The notes under the pieces: generated by a model
What the model was told of the DNA's origin: nothing
The model's input: the letters and a program-made list of their open reading frames with translations, nothing else
Database searches by the model: none
Made by a program: the position numbers and the translations under genes
Shown: positions 44,120-53,183 of the stretch, one piece after another
How positions within the stretch are numbered: the stretch's first letter is position 1
How the letters are laid out: every line of letters begins with the position of its first letter
DNA from: Marixanthomonas spongiae
GTDB taxonomy: Bacteria > Bacteroidota > Bacteroidia > Flavobacteriales > Flavobacteriaceae
Length of the DNA: 64,000 nt
Direction of reading: 5' to 3'
Assembly: GCF_003095375.1 (NCBI RefSeq)
Contig: NZ_QEHR01000006.1
Coordinates: 248,001-312,000 of the forward strand

Positions 44120-44434
44120 ATGATTGTCTTGGTAAATCGGTTTTTATTGCGGAAAAAGTTTGCTGGTGTGGCCTTGTGGCCTTTTCTAATAATTAAAGAG
44201 CCTTCCCTTAAAGCCGATGCTGTTTTTATGAACCATGAACGTATTCACCTACGCCAACAGGCAGAACTCTTGGTCCTGTTTTTTTATTTGTGGTATGTTA
44301 TTGAATATGCCATACGCTTGTTACAGTACCGAAATTACTATGCAGCATACCGAAACATTAGTTTTGAACGGGAGGCGTATGCCAAGGAAGAAGTGATATT
44401 GTATTTACAAAAAAGACCTTTTTGGGGTTTTTAA
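44120..44434 (+). CDS. Small HExxH-motif protein, possible minimal metalloprotease
   Basis: 104 residues. MNHERIHLRQQ (37-47) holds HERIH (39-43), the HExxH zinc motif, and SFEREAYAKE (81-90) supplies Glu83 or Glu85 as a possible third ligand, about 40 residues later. A hydrophobic stretch LLVLFFYLWYVIEYAI (50-65) lies between them, so the protein is likely membrane-associated. The layout recalls the membrane metallopeptidase domain of BlaR1-like M56 proteins, but much shorter. I do not know a characterised member. No operon partner. Confidence 0.75.
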   Translation: MIVLVNRFLLRKKFAGVALWPFLIIKEPSLKADAVFMNHERIHLRQQAELLVLFFYLWYVIEYAIRLLQYRNYYAAYRNISFEREAYAKEEVILYLQKRPFWGF

Positions 44435-44528
44435 GGTATGTGTAAATAGATAGCTTTTATTTACTGAAATTAGATCAATTATAGGAATATTAAAGCTTCT
44501 TTCTAATATTGTAGGAAAAAAGCGTTTT

Positions 44529-44581
44529 ATTCTTACAAAACAATGAACTATCTATGAAGTATCTATGAAGTATCTATGAAG
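44529..44581 (+). repeat. Dispersed intergenic repeat with three 11-bp tandem units (copy 2)
   Basis: Same leader as copy 1 at 808 (28 identical bases, up to the first TATG), then three perfect TATCTATGAAG units at 44549-44559, 44560-44570 and 44571-44581. Confidence 0.8.
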
Positions 44582-44710
44582 TTGACCCGTCCTAAAATAG
44601 TTATACAGGTTACTAAATAAATCCTGGTATAATTGAACAATACTTTTCATATTGACGATGATGAGCTTTTTAAATTTGAAGATTTGGGTTGTGAATGAAA
44701 CGAGTACAAT

Positions 44711-44745
44711 AAAAAAAGCCCGAAGCGTTATACGGCTCCGGGCTT
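44711..44745 (-). terminator. Terminator of the phosphatase operon
   Basis: Minus-strand arms AAGCCCG (44739-44745) and CGGGCTT (44716-44722), extended by AGC/GCT, followed by seven T. It lies 21 bp after the stop of the large phosphatase gene. Confidence 0.85.
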
Positions 44746-44765
44746 GTTATCAAGTTTGTCTTGGG

Positions 44766-47700
44766 CTATTTTTTAATCAGTTTTTTGGTGACTGTTCCCA
44801 TTTCGGTTTCGATTTTCACAAAGTAAACCCCTGTTTTTAAACTGGACACCCTCACTTGGTGTTGGGTGATTCCAGGCCCTATTTTGGATGTTATGCTTCT
44901 GCCCATCACATCGAACACCACAATGTTTTTCAATGGGTTGTTGGGCGATACAATGTGTAGTACTTCGTTGACTGGGTTGGGGTACATCACCAAATTGGCA
45001 AGGTGTTCTTCCACCCCCAAAATCCCTGGGGTTTTAAACTGTAGGGTAAACCGGTTGCTAAATTGCCCTTTCCCGGCCGCGAACACATAGTCTTCTTCGC
45101 TCAGGTTGGTTACGATACCGTTTTTGTTGTCGATTAAATACACCTCGGCTTCTGTTATCTGGCTTCCTTCTACATCATTTATGGAGATGTGGTAGGTGGC
45201 CTGCTCGTCCACTTGAGTGTCGAAGCCCAATTGAACCTGTGCTTGTTCTTTAAAAGCAGCCCTTCCCTGAATGGCCAATTGCTCGCCCGAAGGCAGTTCA
45301 GAATACAAGGAAACCGGGGTGGCCAGGCGTTTGCTGTCGTAAGCAGGGTCAAAGCCATCTGTGGCATTGCCCAGAAAGCCTATTAAAATGGCGCTTCCCA
45401 TTTCCCACTTTTCATTATACACATTTAGCCAGATGCGGTCATTCTCAAGTGAAGGCCGTCTGTACGTGTCATTATTGCCCGTAACCCGCATGCTGTTGTT
45501 AAACACTGCAGTGGCTGCAGCAGTGGTCTTCACGCCAAAACCTTGTCCTGAGGCGATGTATCCGTTGGGCTCGGTTGAGGTACCGGGATCGTTTCCGGCC
45601 GCTGTTCCGCCCGTGGCGTTATACATAGAGATGTCGCTCATATTATAATTGTTGGGGTTGTAACCCGGGTATGACGGATTTGGCGCCGTTAAGTGCTCCC
45701 AAAAATACAAGGTCTGTACAGTTGTGTTTGCAGCCAAAAAGGCATCGGCATCAATTGCGGAAGGATAGGGATTGGCCAACATATTTGGGCTGCTGTTTTG
45801 GTCGCCATTGAACAACAAATCGACCGTAACCGTACCATTGTTGAGTGTTCCTTGGGTATATTCGAGGTTGAAAGTACCCGTGCCAGTAGGTGTAGTTTGT
45901 GGCCGTACCAAATAGCCTTCGCCCGGATTGATCTCTTTGGCATAATTTAACCAGTTGTCGCCATTGTCGTCGGCAAAATTCTCTGTCCATGGGAAGTTGT
46001 TTGCTACGTCCGGATTGGGCGCAAAGTTTTCCGTAAGGTGGTTGCGTACCATTACTGCCGTACTGTAAACCCCGTTCCGGCTTTCGCCTGAAACCGGGCT
46101 ACCCAAGATCATAAAATCACGTGCATCGAGATGGGGCGTGGTTTTTCGTACTTTAATAACCCCATTGTTAATTACCCTTGCAGCATCGTTTGTTTGCACC
46201 AAACTGCCTTCGTGCTCTATAATTAAGGTACCGTTTATAATAAGCTCATTGCCTACATTTAGGTAATCGCCGGCATCGATGGTCAAGGTGCTGCCTTTGC
46301 GCACTTTTACGGTACAGGCATCCAAGCTGCCACCATTTGCCGTGTTATAATCTTCGGCAAACTCAACGGCCGAATTGGAATTCGGGATGTTGTTGGTCCA
46401 TCCGGTACTGGTATAATTGGTTTTGTTGCTATTGTTTATCGCAGCATTGTACGCAAAAGTGTACACCAGAACCGGCGCATTGTTGGCACCGCTCTCAAAA
46501 GCATCGGCAACGCGTTTTGCGGATTGGTCTGTCAAGCTCACGCCGCTTCCTTCAATTATAAAGGCCGTGCTGTTACCTTGCTCCCAAGTACAATTGTCCA
46601 CCAATTGCTGTAACAATGGGGCGATATTTGGTGTTTGTTGTGCCGATCCTGTCTGTCCCGTGCTCGTCCAAGCTGCTGGAGCCCAAGTAACGGCATTGGG
46701 AAGTTTGGTTCTGGAAGAAAGGTTGCTTGCTGTAAACGGCATGGCATTGGGGCTGTCCTCTAGATAGATTTTCAACTCAGCTGGGTTGCTGTGCGCTTCG
46801 TCCGATCGAAACTGAATATACGCATTGGTAATGGTAGCCCCGTACGGGATGTTTACGCTTTTGTAGCGCAAGCCTACTTTTTGGTAGCCGTTGGGCTGTC
46901 CAAATTTGCTGTACCCATCATACACCATTTCCAGGTCGGTGCTGTCATAATAGATAATGCCGTCTTCGGTTTCTTCCACATCGTCGTTGCCCGATTCGAT
47001 ACGGGAGAGTTTGGTGGTGCTGAAATTACCTACATTAATGTCTTTCGTCACTGTAAATTGACTGCAAGCATCTGAAGCAACGGCTTCAACCGTATAGCTT
47101 CCGTTGGAATACGTGTCGGTAAAACTATATGGGGCATTGGTATCTGTTTTTATCAAGGAACCGTCCACATAAAATTCAACACGCTCAATGCCCGTGCCAG
47201 CTCCAGTTACGTCAACATTCAAAGTCAGGTTGCTTCCATTGCTATAATCGTTGGGTTCATCTTCATTAAAAGCTATACCAAGTGCTTCGGTTGCATTGGC
47301 GGCATTGTAGGAGTAGGTGTACACCAGTCTGGGGGCATGTGTCGCGCTGCCATTGTACGAGTCGGCAACCCGCTTCGCGTTGGGGTCTGTCAAGCTCACC
47401 CCTGTTCCTTCTATCATAAACACACTGCTGTTGTTGGCCTGCCAGTTGCAATGGTCCACCACTTGTTGCAGCAGGCTGCTCAGATCTGGAGTTCGCTGTG
47501 CGCTCCCGGTTTGATTCTGGCTATTCCAGGCCGCTGGTTGCCAATTAACATTGCCCGAAACCCTGTTACGTCCTGAAACATTATTTGCTACATCAACAAA
47601 AGGGGCTGCGTTGCCACTATCTTCGGCATAAATCAATAAATCTGCAGAAGCACTATTTGTTTCATCGGAACGAAACTGGATATAGGCATTGGTGATTGTT

Positions 47701-49370
47701 GCGCCTGCAGGAATATCCAGGTTTTGAAACCGCATCCCTACAATTTGGTTGCCGGTACCGGTGCCATTGTCGCGTACCATTTCTAAGTCGGTACTATCAA
47801 AATTAAGGTTGCCGGCGTCATTTTCTTCTACATCGTCATCTCCGTTAGCAATATAAATGGTGTTTCCACCGGTAACAGTGCCCACGTTTATCGAGATTTC
47901 GGTAGTTCCCGTTTTGCCCTCTATGTCGGTAGCAACTGCCCGTACCACGTGAATTCCGTCAGTATATGTGTTTGTAAAGCCATAAGGGGCATTGGTGTCG
48001 GTATGTACCAAGACATTGTTTACATAAAAGTCCATCTGGGTGGTGCCGTTGCCTTCGTTCAATACTGAAATGTTAAGTGAAATATCCGTTCCGTCACCAA
48101 AATTGGACGGCGTACCTTTCTTAAAACTTATAATGGGTTTTAATCCTGGTTTTTCGATGACCACGACGTCCCCTTCCGAAGGATTCCAAACGTCGAGGTT
48201 TGCGGGAAGTGTAAAAGGGTCGTTGTTGGACACTTCGCCTACGCTGGCGGCATTGTCCACTTTAATGGTCCTGAGCTCAATGCGCTGTTCATCGACAAAA
48301 ATAAGTTTAAACTGGTTGAACGAACCTGAGTTGCGCGTCCAACTTTTGTCGTCGTTATTGGTTCGCGTAGGTGCGCCCCAACAGCCTTCACCGGCATATA
48401 CGGTACCGTTTTCATCATCCCGTATAAAACCTTCGTCGCTTCCAGAACCGTTTGATGGCATAACGGGCCACGTAGTCTTTACCGTATGGGAATCACAATC
48501 TACGACCAAGCGCACGCCTTCGTCATAAAACAGTTGTGCCCAAGCATTGTATTCGGCATTCCCTTCCGATTTTCCTGAAGTGTGCGGCCGCATAGGTTTG
48601 TGGTACTGTGCTCCTTTCCACGTAACATCACTATTGGCTGCCAAGTCATTCTGCAGCCAAGTCAATTGGTTTCCGGAAACCGATATTTCAGAATTCAACG
48701 TATAACTTCTAAACAGGTTATTGCCAAAGGTAATGGCATAATATGAATCTGAAGTTGGGGTGTCAAAAAGATTGTATATCACCGTAGTGCTTTCGTGATT
48801 TCCACGGGTGGGTACTATGGGGATCATTCGCCCGTCGCTGGCCGTGGTCAATTGCCAATCGTCAAACCAGTCTTGCCATTCTGAACTGGTGTCTTGATTG
48901 GTCATGTCGCCTCCAAAAAGTACGGCTTGGGGCTTTAGTTTTGCTACTAAGGAATTTGCATTTTGACGTGGAACCCGATTATTTCGGGAATCGCCACCAG
49001 CAATAAAGGACAGCCTGCTATTATCGGCCGGTGCGGTCCTGAACCAAAACCGTTGGCTGGTGCCTTCGCTATCGTGAATTACAAAATAATAATTGGTGTC
49101 TGGGGTAAGGCCTGTGATACGTGCAAACTGATTGTTCATCCCTCTGGCGTTCACGGCACGGTCCACGGTTTTGCTGCTTGGGTATTGTGTGTAGTTGGTG
49201 CCAAAATCGGTTGGCCCATAATGCACGGTTGGGTTGGCCCCCGATATCTGGTTCCACGCCACGGTTATGGTGGTGGTGGGATCTGTGGTCATGATAAGGC
49301 GATACTTATCGTTATTTGCATAGAGTGCAAAACAACTGCACAGCAATAAGTAGGTAAAAAGTTGTTTCAT
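44766..49370 (-). CDS. Giant T9SS-secreted purple-acid-phosphatase-like protein
   Basis: 1534 residues. Signal peptide (MKQLFTYLLLCSCFALYA), an Fn3-like N-domain of purple acid phosphatases (25-113), and a metallophosphoesterase domain with GGDSRNN (125-131), GGDMTNQ (153-159), RGNHES (189-194), QYHKPM (255-260) and DCDSH (291-295). All five metal-binding blocks are present. Then come two copies of an Ig-like module (FYVNNVLVHTDTNAPY and FYVDGSLIKTDTNAPY), each with a DNRLRE-like module (GDDDVEE, TITNAYIQFRSDE), a beta-solenoid stretch and a type A sorting domain (MYPNPVNEVLHIVS). Likely releases phosphate outside the cell. Last gene of a three-gene operon. Confidence 0.9.
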   Translation of the reverse strand: MKQLFTYLLLCSCFALYANNDKYRLIMTTDPTTTITVAWNQISGANPTVHYGPTDFGTNYTQYPSSKTVDRAVNARGMNNQFARITGLTPDTNYYFVIHDSEGTSQRFWFRTAPADNSRLSFIAGGDSRNNRVPRQNANSLVAKLKPQAVLFGGDMTNQDTSSEWQDWFDDWQLTTASDGRMIPIVPTRGNHESTTVIYNLFDTPTSDSYYAITFGNNLFRSYTLNSEISVSGNQLTWLQNDLAANSDVTWKGAQYHKPMRPHTSGKSEGNAEYNAWAQLFYDEGVRLVVDCDSHTVKTTWPVMPSNGSGSDEGFIRDDENGTVYAGEGCWGAPTRTNNDDKSWTRNSGSFNQFKLIFVDEQRIELRTIKVDNAASVGEVSNNDPFTLPANLDVWNPSEGDVVVIEKPGLKPIISFKKGTPSNFGDGTDISLNISVLNEGNGTTQMDFYVNNVLVHTDTNAPYGFTNTYTDGIHVVRAVATDIEGKTGTTEISINVGTVTGGNTIYIANGDDDVEENDAGNLNFDSTDLEMVRDNGTGTGNQIVGMRFQNLDIPAGATITNAYIQFRSDETNSASADLLIYAEDSGNAAPFVDVANNVSGRNRVSGNVNWQPAAWNSQNQTGSAQRTPDLSSLLQQVVDHCNWQANNSSVFMIEGTGVSLTDPNAKRVADSYNGSATHAPRLVYTYSYNAANATEALGIAFNEDEPNDYSNGSNLTLNVDVTGAGTGIERVEFYVDGSLIKTDTNAPYSFTDTYSNGSYTVEAVASDACSQFTVTKDINVGNFSTTKLSRIESGNDDVEETEDGIIYYDSTDLEMVYDGYSKFGQPNGYQKVGLRYKSVNIPYGATITNAYIQFRSDEAHSNPAELKIYLEDSPNAMPFTASNLSSRTKLPNAVTWAPAAWTSTGQTGSAQQTPNIAPLLQQLVDNCTWEQGNSTAFIIEGSGVSLTDQSAKRVADAFESGANNAPVLVYTFAYNAAINNSNKTNYTSTGWTNNIPNSNSAVEFAEDYNTANGGSLDACTVKVRKGSTLTIDAGDYLNVGNELIINGTLIIEHEGSLVQTNDAARVINNGVIKVRKTTPHLDARDFMILGSPVSGESRNGVYSTAVMVRNHLTENFAPNPDVANNFPWTENFADDNGDNWLNYAKEINPGEGYLVRPQTTPTGTGTFNLEYTQGTLNNGTVTVDLLFNGDQNSSPNMLANPYPSAIDADAFLAANTTVQTLYFWEHLTAPNPSYPGYNPNNYNMSDISMYNATGGTAAGNDPGTSTEPNGYIASGQGFGVKTTAAATAVFNNSMRVTGNNDTYRRPSLENDRIWLNVYNEKWEMGSAILIGFLGNATDGFDPAYDSKRLATPVSLYSELPSGEQLAIQGRAAFKEQAQVQLGFDTQVDEQATYHISINDVEGSQITEAEVYLIDNKNGIVTNLSEEDYVFAAGKGQFSNRFTLQFKTPGILGVEEHLANLVMYPNPVNEVLHIVSPNNPLKNIVVFDVMGRSITSKIGPGITQHQVRVSSLKTGVYFVKIETEMGTVTKKLIKK

Positions 49371-49376
49371 AAATGG

Positions 49377-50270
49377 TTATGTTAATGCGGGGTTAGTGTG
49401 ATTTTTTTGTGGGGTTGCGTGTGTTTTAAATTGCCTTTGGTAAAGTAAAAAAGCTAAGAGTGGTACCAAACCGTGGGGTATTCGGTATATGGTTAGATGC
49501 AGGGATTGGTGCAAGCTGTCGGCAAAGAAATCTATATAGGTACCAGCCACGACCCGTGCCAAGGCTGTCATAATGCCCCATATAAAAGCGTACAACAGGG
49601 CATACCTGGCAATTTTAGGGATAAAAATGGCTACGGAAAGTACCAAGTCCAGCACACCGGCAATGTATAAAAAGGTAACCGTGGTGTTTTCTGAAATGCC
49701 CAAGGAAGCAATGGTCATATCGATAAAGTTACCGGGCACTTGGTAATAGCCCAACGCGTACAAGCCGTGGGAAGTAAAGGTAATGGCAATCAACACTTTT
49801 AAGGTGAACGTTATTTTTTGAAGCGAAATACGTTCGTTCAAGGCCATTAACAGCACCAGTGGCGTGGCAAATTGAATGGCGTGTTCAAAAAACTGGGCGT
49901 AGTGGAAAAACTTCGCTTTCATCAATAAAACCGAAAGTACGGTTAGCAATACTGCTCCTATGATAATAGGCAGTTTTAACCATTTTTTGTTTTTGTTGTT
50001 GATGGCCAAGGCCGCTATCCCGGCAAGTACGTACAGTGCCCCATTGATGCGGATGCTGCGCTGTATCCAGCTGTCCACGGTAAGGTTTGTTACATAGTCT
50101 TGCCATGGGGTGTTGAACCATCCCTCCACGATGCCGGCCATTAAACCGTGGTCCCACAGCAAAGCCCTGAAAGGCGCATCGAAAAAGAGGAACTGATAGC
50201 CTCTTCCTATAAAAATAAGGAAGGCGCATACTTTTAATAGGGTGATGGTGTTTTTTCTTGAAAAATTCAT
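49377..50270 (-). CDS. Polytopic membrane protein of the phosphatase operon
   Basis: 297 residues with seven to eight hydrophobic segments (e.g. LLKVCAFLIFIGRGYQFLFF, LIAITFTSHGLYALGYY, VLDLVLSVAIFIP, YALLYAFIWGIMTALARVVAG). The helix pattern and GR/HG residues recall DoxX-like proteins but I cannot assign a family. A His-rich loop (DSLHQSLHLTIYRIPHG) lies near the end. The gap to the phosphatase gene is 6 bp and to the upstream fibre gene 21 bp, so it belongs to the same transcript. Confidence 0.8.
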   Translation of the reverse strand: MNFSRKNTITLLKVCAFLIFIGRGYQFLFFDAPFRALLWDHGLMAGIVEGWFNTPWQDYVTNLTVDSWIQRSIRINGALYVLAGIAALAINNKNKKWLKLPIIIGAVLLTVLSVLLMKAKFFHYAQFFEHAIQFATPLVLLMALNERISLQKITFTLKVLIAITFTSHGLYALGYYQVPGNFIDMTIASLGISENTTVTFLYIAGVLDLVLSVAIFIPKIARYALLYAFIWGIMTALARVVAGTYIDFFADSLHQSLHLTIYRIPHGLVPLLAFLLYQRQFKTHATPQKNHTNPALT

Positions 50271-50291
50271 ATTTCAGAATATAGAATTATT

Positions 50292-52007
50292 TTAATGAAG
50301 AGCTACCCAATTGGTTCCATTATGAACGTATAATGTGTTATCATCTCCATTAAAGTAAATCTCACCTGCTACTCCATCTGCAGCTGCTTTAACGGGAAGT
50401 GGTTTTAATTTTATCGTTTCACCTATTGTCACACTCTCTGCAACTTCAAGATCTTCGTGCACTTCAACATCGCCATCGTTTTGTAGGGTCATATTGAGCC
50501 TTGAATTACCGCTGTTTGAGCCAGGGTTATTACCGGAATAAAACTCAACCACTCCGTCAGATTTATTGTGACCAATCTGCAACGTATGGGAGTTGTTGTT
50601 GTTTCTGAAAAAAGCCTGCAAGCCAGATGAAACTGTGCCTGTATTACTGCCATCCCAAAGTTCTAAAGCTTGGTGGGTGGTACTGGTGCCATTGTTGGTG
50701 TTGTCTATGCGAATAGTGGTTGCTGCATCTTGGTCTCTGGTAATGTGAAGAATGTCTCGTGGATCACCGCCAGTGTCGCGTCCAATATTTACATTTCCAG
50801 CAGGGGTAATCTTAAACTGGGCGTTGTTTGCTCTTTGTATTGTACTTATGTAAAAATCGGAATCTTCTGCCGTTGGGGCATTTTCAGCTGAAATAAACCA
50901 TTCTTGGGATTGCGCCCTAAACTGTATGTTTTCGCCATCTCCATCGTGGCCTGTCGTGCCTGAGCCGATGTCCACATCCCCGTTTACATCAAGAATTTCG
51001 TAGGGTGATTGCGTTCCAATTCCCACGCGGTTTTCATTGTCCATGGTCATGGTAATGGCAGAGTTTGAACCGTTGCTGTCGCCCGAATAGAAATGTACGA
51101 TACCATCACTTTCATCATGACCAATTTCTAAAACATCGCTCCTGTTGTTGTGTCTTATAAAAGATTTTAAATGGGTCTGTCCGTCCCAAAATTCCAGTGC
51201 GGTATGGGGGTGGTCTTGCACTGTGCTGGTGTTGTCTATGCGTATGGTTGTAGCCTTATTATGTTGGTTGTTAACTACGTGGAATTCGGAGAGCGGGAGA
51301 GTGTCACTACTTTTACCCACTTTTACGTCACCGTTTGGGGCGATTATCAAGCCTGCAGTATTTTCCCTTTCGGTTGTTCCAATATAAAAACTGCTACTAT
51401 TTGGGTCTGGGTGATTTTTGACGTTGATGTTCCATTCGCCACTCTGGCCGGTCATCTGTATATTTTCCGAACCATAGTCGAAGTTGGATGCTGCACCGCC
51501 AATTTCAATGTCGCTGAGAACCTGCAACAGATCGTTTGCCGAGCCTTGCGTAGTTTTTCCAATTAACAATTGCCCTCCAGAAGAATTTATGCGCATGTTT
51601 TCGTTGCCATTGGTTTTAAAAATTACATCCCTATTGTCGGTTGTACCCATAAAATTTGTTGCTTCGTCTGTCCCAGCATTCCCGGTAAGGGACCAATCGT
51701 CGTCCACGGTATTGCCTATATTTACCCATCGCAGGCCATTCCAGTAATGAAACCCTTTGCCGGTAGTGCTGTTGGTGTTGTATACCAACAAGCTTTCGGT
51801 GTTGCCACCGGTTACCGGGGCTATAGTGTTTAAATCGACAATGTCAACACGGGGCACGAGCATCCCTTTATTGGTGCTGTTTACATCGAGCATGGAACCG
51901 CCCGCAGGAGTGGTGGTGTTAATGCCCACTTGGGCTATCCCGTTGGTTAGGGCCAAAAAGACCGTTATTAAAAAAAGCGTTTGTTTAAAAATAGTTGTTG
52001 GTTTCAT
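50292..52007 (-). CDS. Secreted 'AQVGI'-type fibre-like protein with internal duplication
   Basis: 571 residues. Signal peptide up to NGIAQ, then VGINTTTPAGGSMLDVNS and GMLVPRVDI, the same mature start as two other proteins in the window. The body has a duplicated block of about 150 residues: ENIQMTGQSGEWNINVKNHP...TTIRIDNTSTVQ...EIGHDESDGIVHFYSGD against ENIQFRAQSQEWFISAENAP...TTIRIDNTNNGT...QIGHNKSDGVVEFYSGN. This looks like phage-tail-fibre or beta-prism repeats. The end (GEIYFNGDDNTLYVHNGTNW) is also fibre-like. No T9SS domain. First gene of the operon with a promoter at 52039-52070. Confidence 0.85.
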   Translation of the reverse strand: MKPTTIFKQTLFLITVFLALTNGIAQVGINTTTPAGGSMLDVNSTNKGMLVPRVDIVDLNTIAPVTGGNTESLLVYNTNSTTGKGFHYWNGLRWVNIGNTVDDDWSLTGNAGTDEATNFMGTTDNRDVIFKTNGNENMRINSSGGQLLIGKTTQGSANDLLQVLSDIEIGGAASNFDYGSENIQMTGQSGEWNINVKNHPDPNSSSFYIGTTERENTAGLIIAPNGDVKVGKSSDTLPLSEFHVVNNQHNKATTIRIDNTSTVQDHPHTALEFWDGQTHLKSFIRHNNRSDVLEIGHDESDGIVHFYSGDSNGSNSAITMTMDNENRVGIGTQSPYEILDVNGDVDIGSGTTGHDGDGENIQFRAQSQEWFISAENAPTAEDSDFYISTIQRANNAQFKITPAGNVNIGRDTGGDPRDILHITRDQDAATTIRIDNTNNGTSTTHQALELWDGSNTGTVSSGLQAFFRNNNNSHTLQIGHNKSDGVVEFYSGNNPGSNSGNSRLNMTLQNDGDVEVHEDLEVAESVTIGETIKLKPLPVKAAADGVAGEIYFNGDDNTLYVHNGTNWVALH

Positions 52008-52038
52008 AAGTAGTTAGTTGTCAATTGATTTGGATGAA

Positions 52039-52070
52039 CAAGTATAACGAAAGAAATAGACTAAAAACAA
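52039..52070 (-). promoter_or_regulatory. Promoter of the fibre/membrane/phosphatase operon
   Basis: On the minus strand TTG (52068-52070), 21 bases, TATACTTG (52039-52046). One mismatch to TAnnTTTG. Lies 31 bp before the start at 52007. Confidence 0.6.
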
Positions 52071-52240
52071 AAAAACTCGATGAAATACGGTAAATTTTAT
52101 GATATATACGAAATATCCTACAAATTAATAATCAATAGGTTAGCTTTTTGGTTAGTGACGGTACGTTGTTTTTTAAAATGCTGTTCGAAATTTTAGCGCC
52201 CGCACGGTTTTGCTTAATTTAGCGGTATAGGCTTTACTTT

Positions 52241-53182
52241 ATGAAAGGTCCTGTTAGCACTTTTTTCACTTCCCCCTTTCAATCGGCGTTGCAGCGCGTA
52301 CCGATAGCAGCTTTTGTTGACACCACTTGCCAGCTCTATATGCTCCGAGAAGACCAGATCCACCCGTATGTATCGGGAAACAAATTCAGAAAGCTGAAAT
52401 ACAATATCCAACAAGCGGTAAAAGAAAACCATAGGACCCTGCTTACATTTGGCGGGGCGTATTCCAACCATATTGCAGCGGTTGCCGCGGCCGGTGCCCT
52501 ATGTGGAATGCAGACCATAGGCATTGTTCGGGGAGAAGAACTTTCAGAAAAAATACATGAAAACCCTACCTTACGCTATGCCCAACAACAAGGGATGCAG
52601 CTGCATTTTATCAGTAGAGAGGCGTACCGGGATAAATATAAAGCGTCACAAATAGAACTGTTACGGGAACACTTCGGAAACTTCTACCTCTTGCCCGAAG
52701 GCGGCACCAATGCCTTGGCCGTACAAGGCTGTGCAGAAATACTTGCGGGAACTGAAACACATGCCGATTATATCTGTGCCCCAGTGGGTACGGGCGGTAC
52801 GTTGGCAGGTCTCGTAGAGGCATCAGAACCCCATCAGCAAATCATTGGTTTTTCGGCCTTGAAGGGAACGTTTCAACTTTCAGAAATTGAAAAATATACA
52901 GATAAGGAAAATTTTGAACTTACAGATACGTATTGTTTTGGCGGCTATGCTAAAATAGATTTGCAATTGGTGCGTTTTATTAATGAATTTTATAAAAAAA
53001 CCGGCATCCCTTTAGACCCGGTCTATACCGGAAAAATGTTGTTTGGCATCGTTGACTTGCTCAAATCTGGGCATTTCAAGGAAAATAGCCGTATTTTTGC
53101 CGTCCATACGGGAGGGCTGCAAGGCATTGCCGGAATGAACCAACGTTTAAAAAAGAAAAACCTGCCACAAATAATTTGTTAA
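52241..53182 (+). CDS. PLP-dependent ACC deaminase/D-cysteine desulfhydrase-like enzyme
   Basis: 313 residues, fold type II PLP protein. SGNKFRKLKYNIQQA contains the PLP lysine, GGAYSNHIAAVAAAG the substrate loop, and GTGGTLAGLV the phosphate-binding loop. The substrate could be D-cysteine or 1-aminocyclopropane-1-carboxylate; no residue that I can see decides. The next gene starts 1 bp after its stop, so it is cotranscribed with the glucosaminidase and hemL. Confidence 0.9.
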   Translation: MKGPVSTFFTSPFQSALQRVPIAAFVDTTCQLYMLREDQIHPYVSGNKFRKLKYNIQQAVKENHRTLLTFGGAYSNHIAAVAAAGALCGMQTIGIVRGEELSEKIHENPTLRYAQQQGMQLHFISREAYRDKYKASQIELLREHFGNFYLLPEGGTNALAVQGCAEILAGTETHADYICAPVGTGGTLAGLVEASEPHQQIIGFSALKGTFQLSEIEKYTDKENFELTDTYCFGGYAKIDLQLVRFINEFYKKTGIPLDPVYTGKMLFGIVDLLKSGHFKENSRIFAVHTGGLQGIAGMNQRLKKKNLPQIIC

Positions 53183-53183
53183 T

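Larger units (their letters stand above)
44435..44765. other. Gap with dispersed repeat, possible IS end and terminator
   Basis: 331 bp with no gene. It holds repeat copy 2 (44529-44581), directly joined to GTTGACCCGTCCTAAAATAG, which resembles IS3-type terminal sequences, and the terminator at 44711-44745. Confidence 0.5.
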
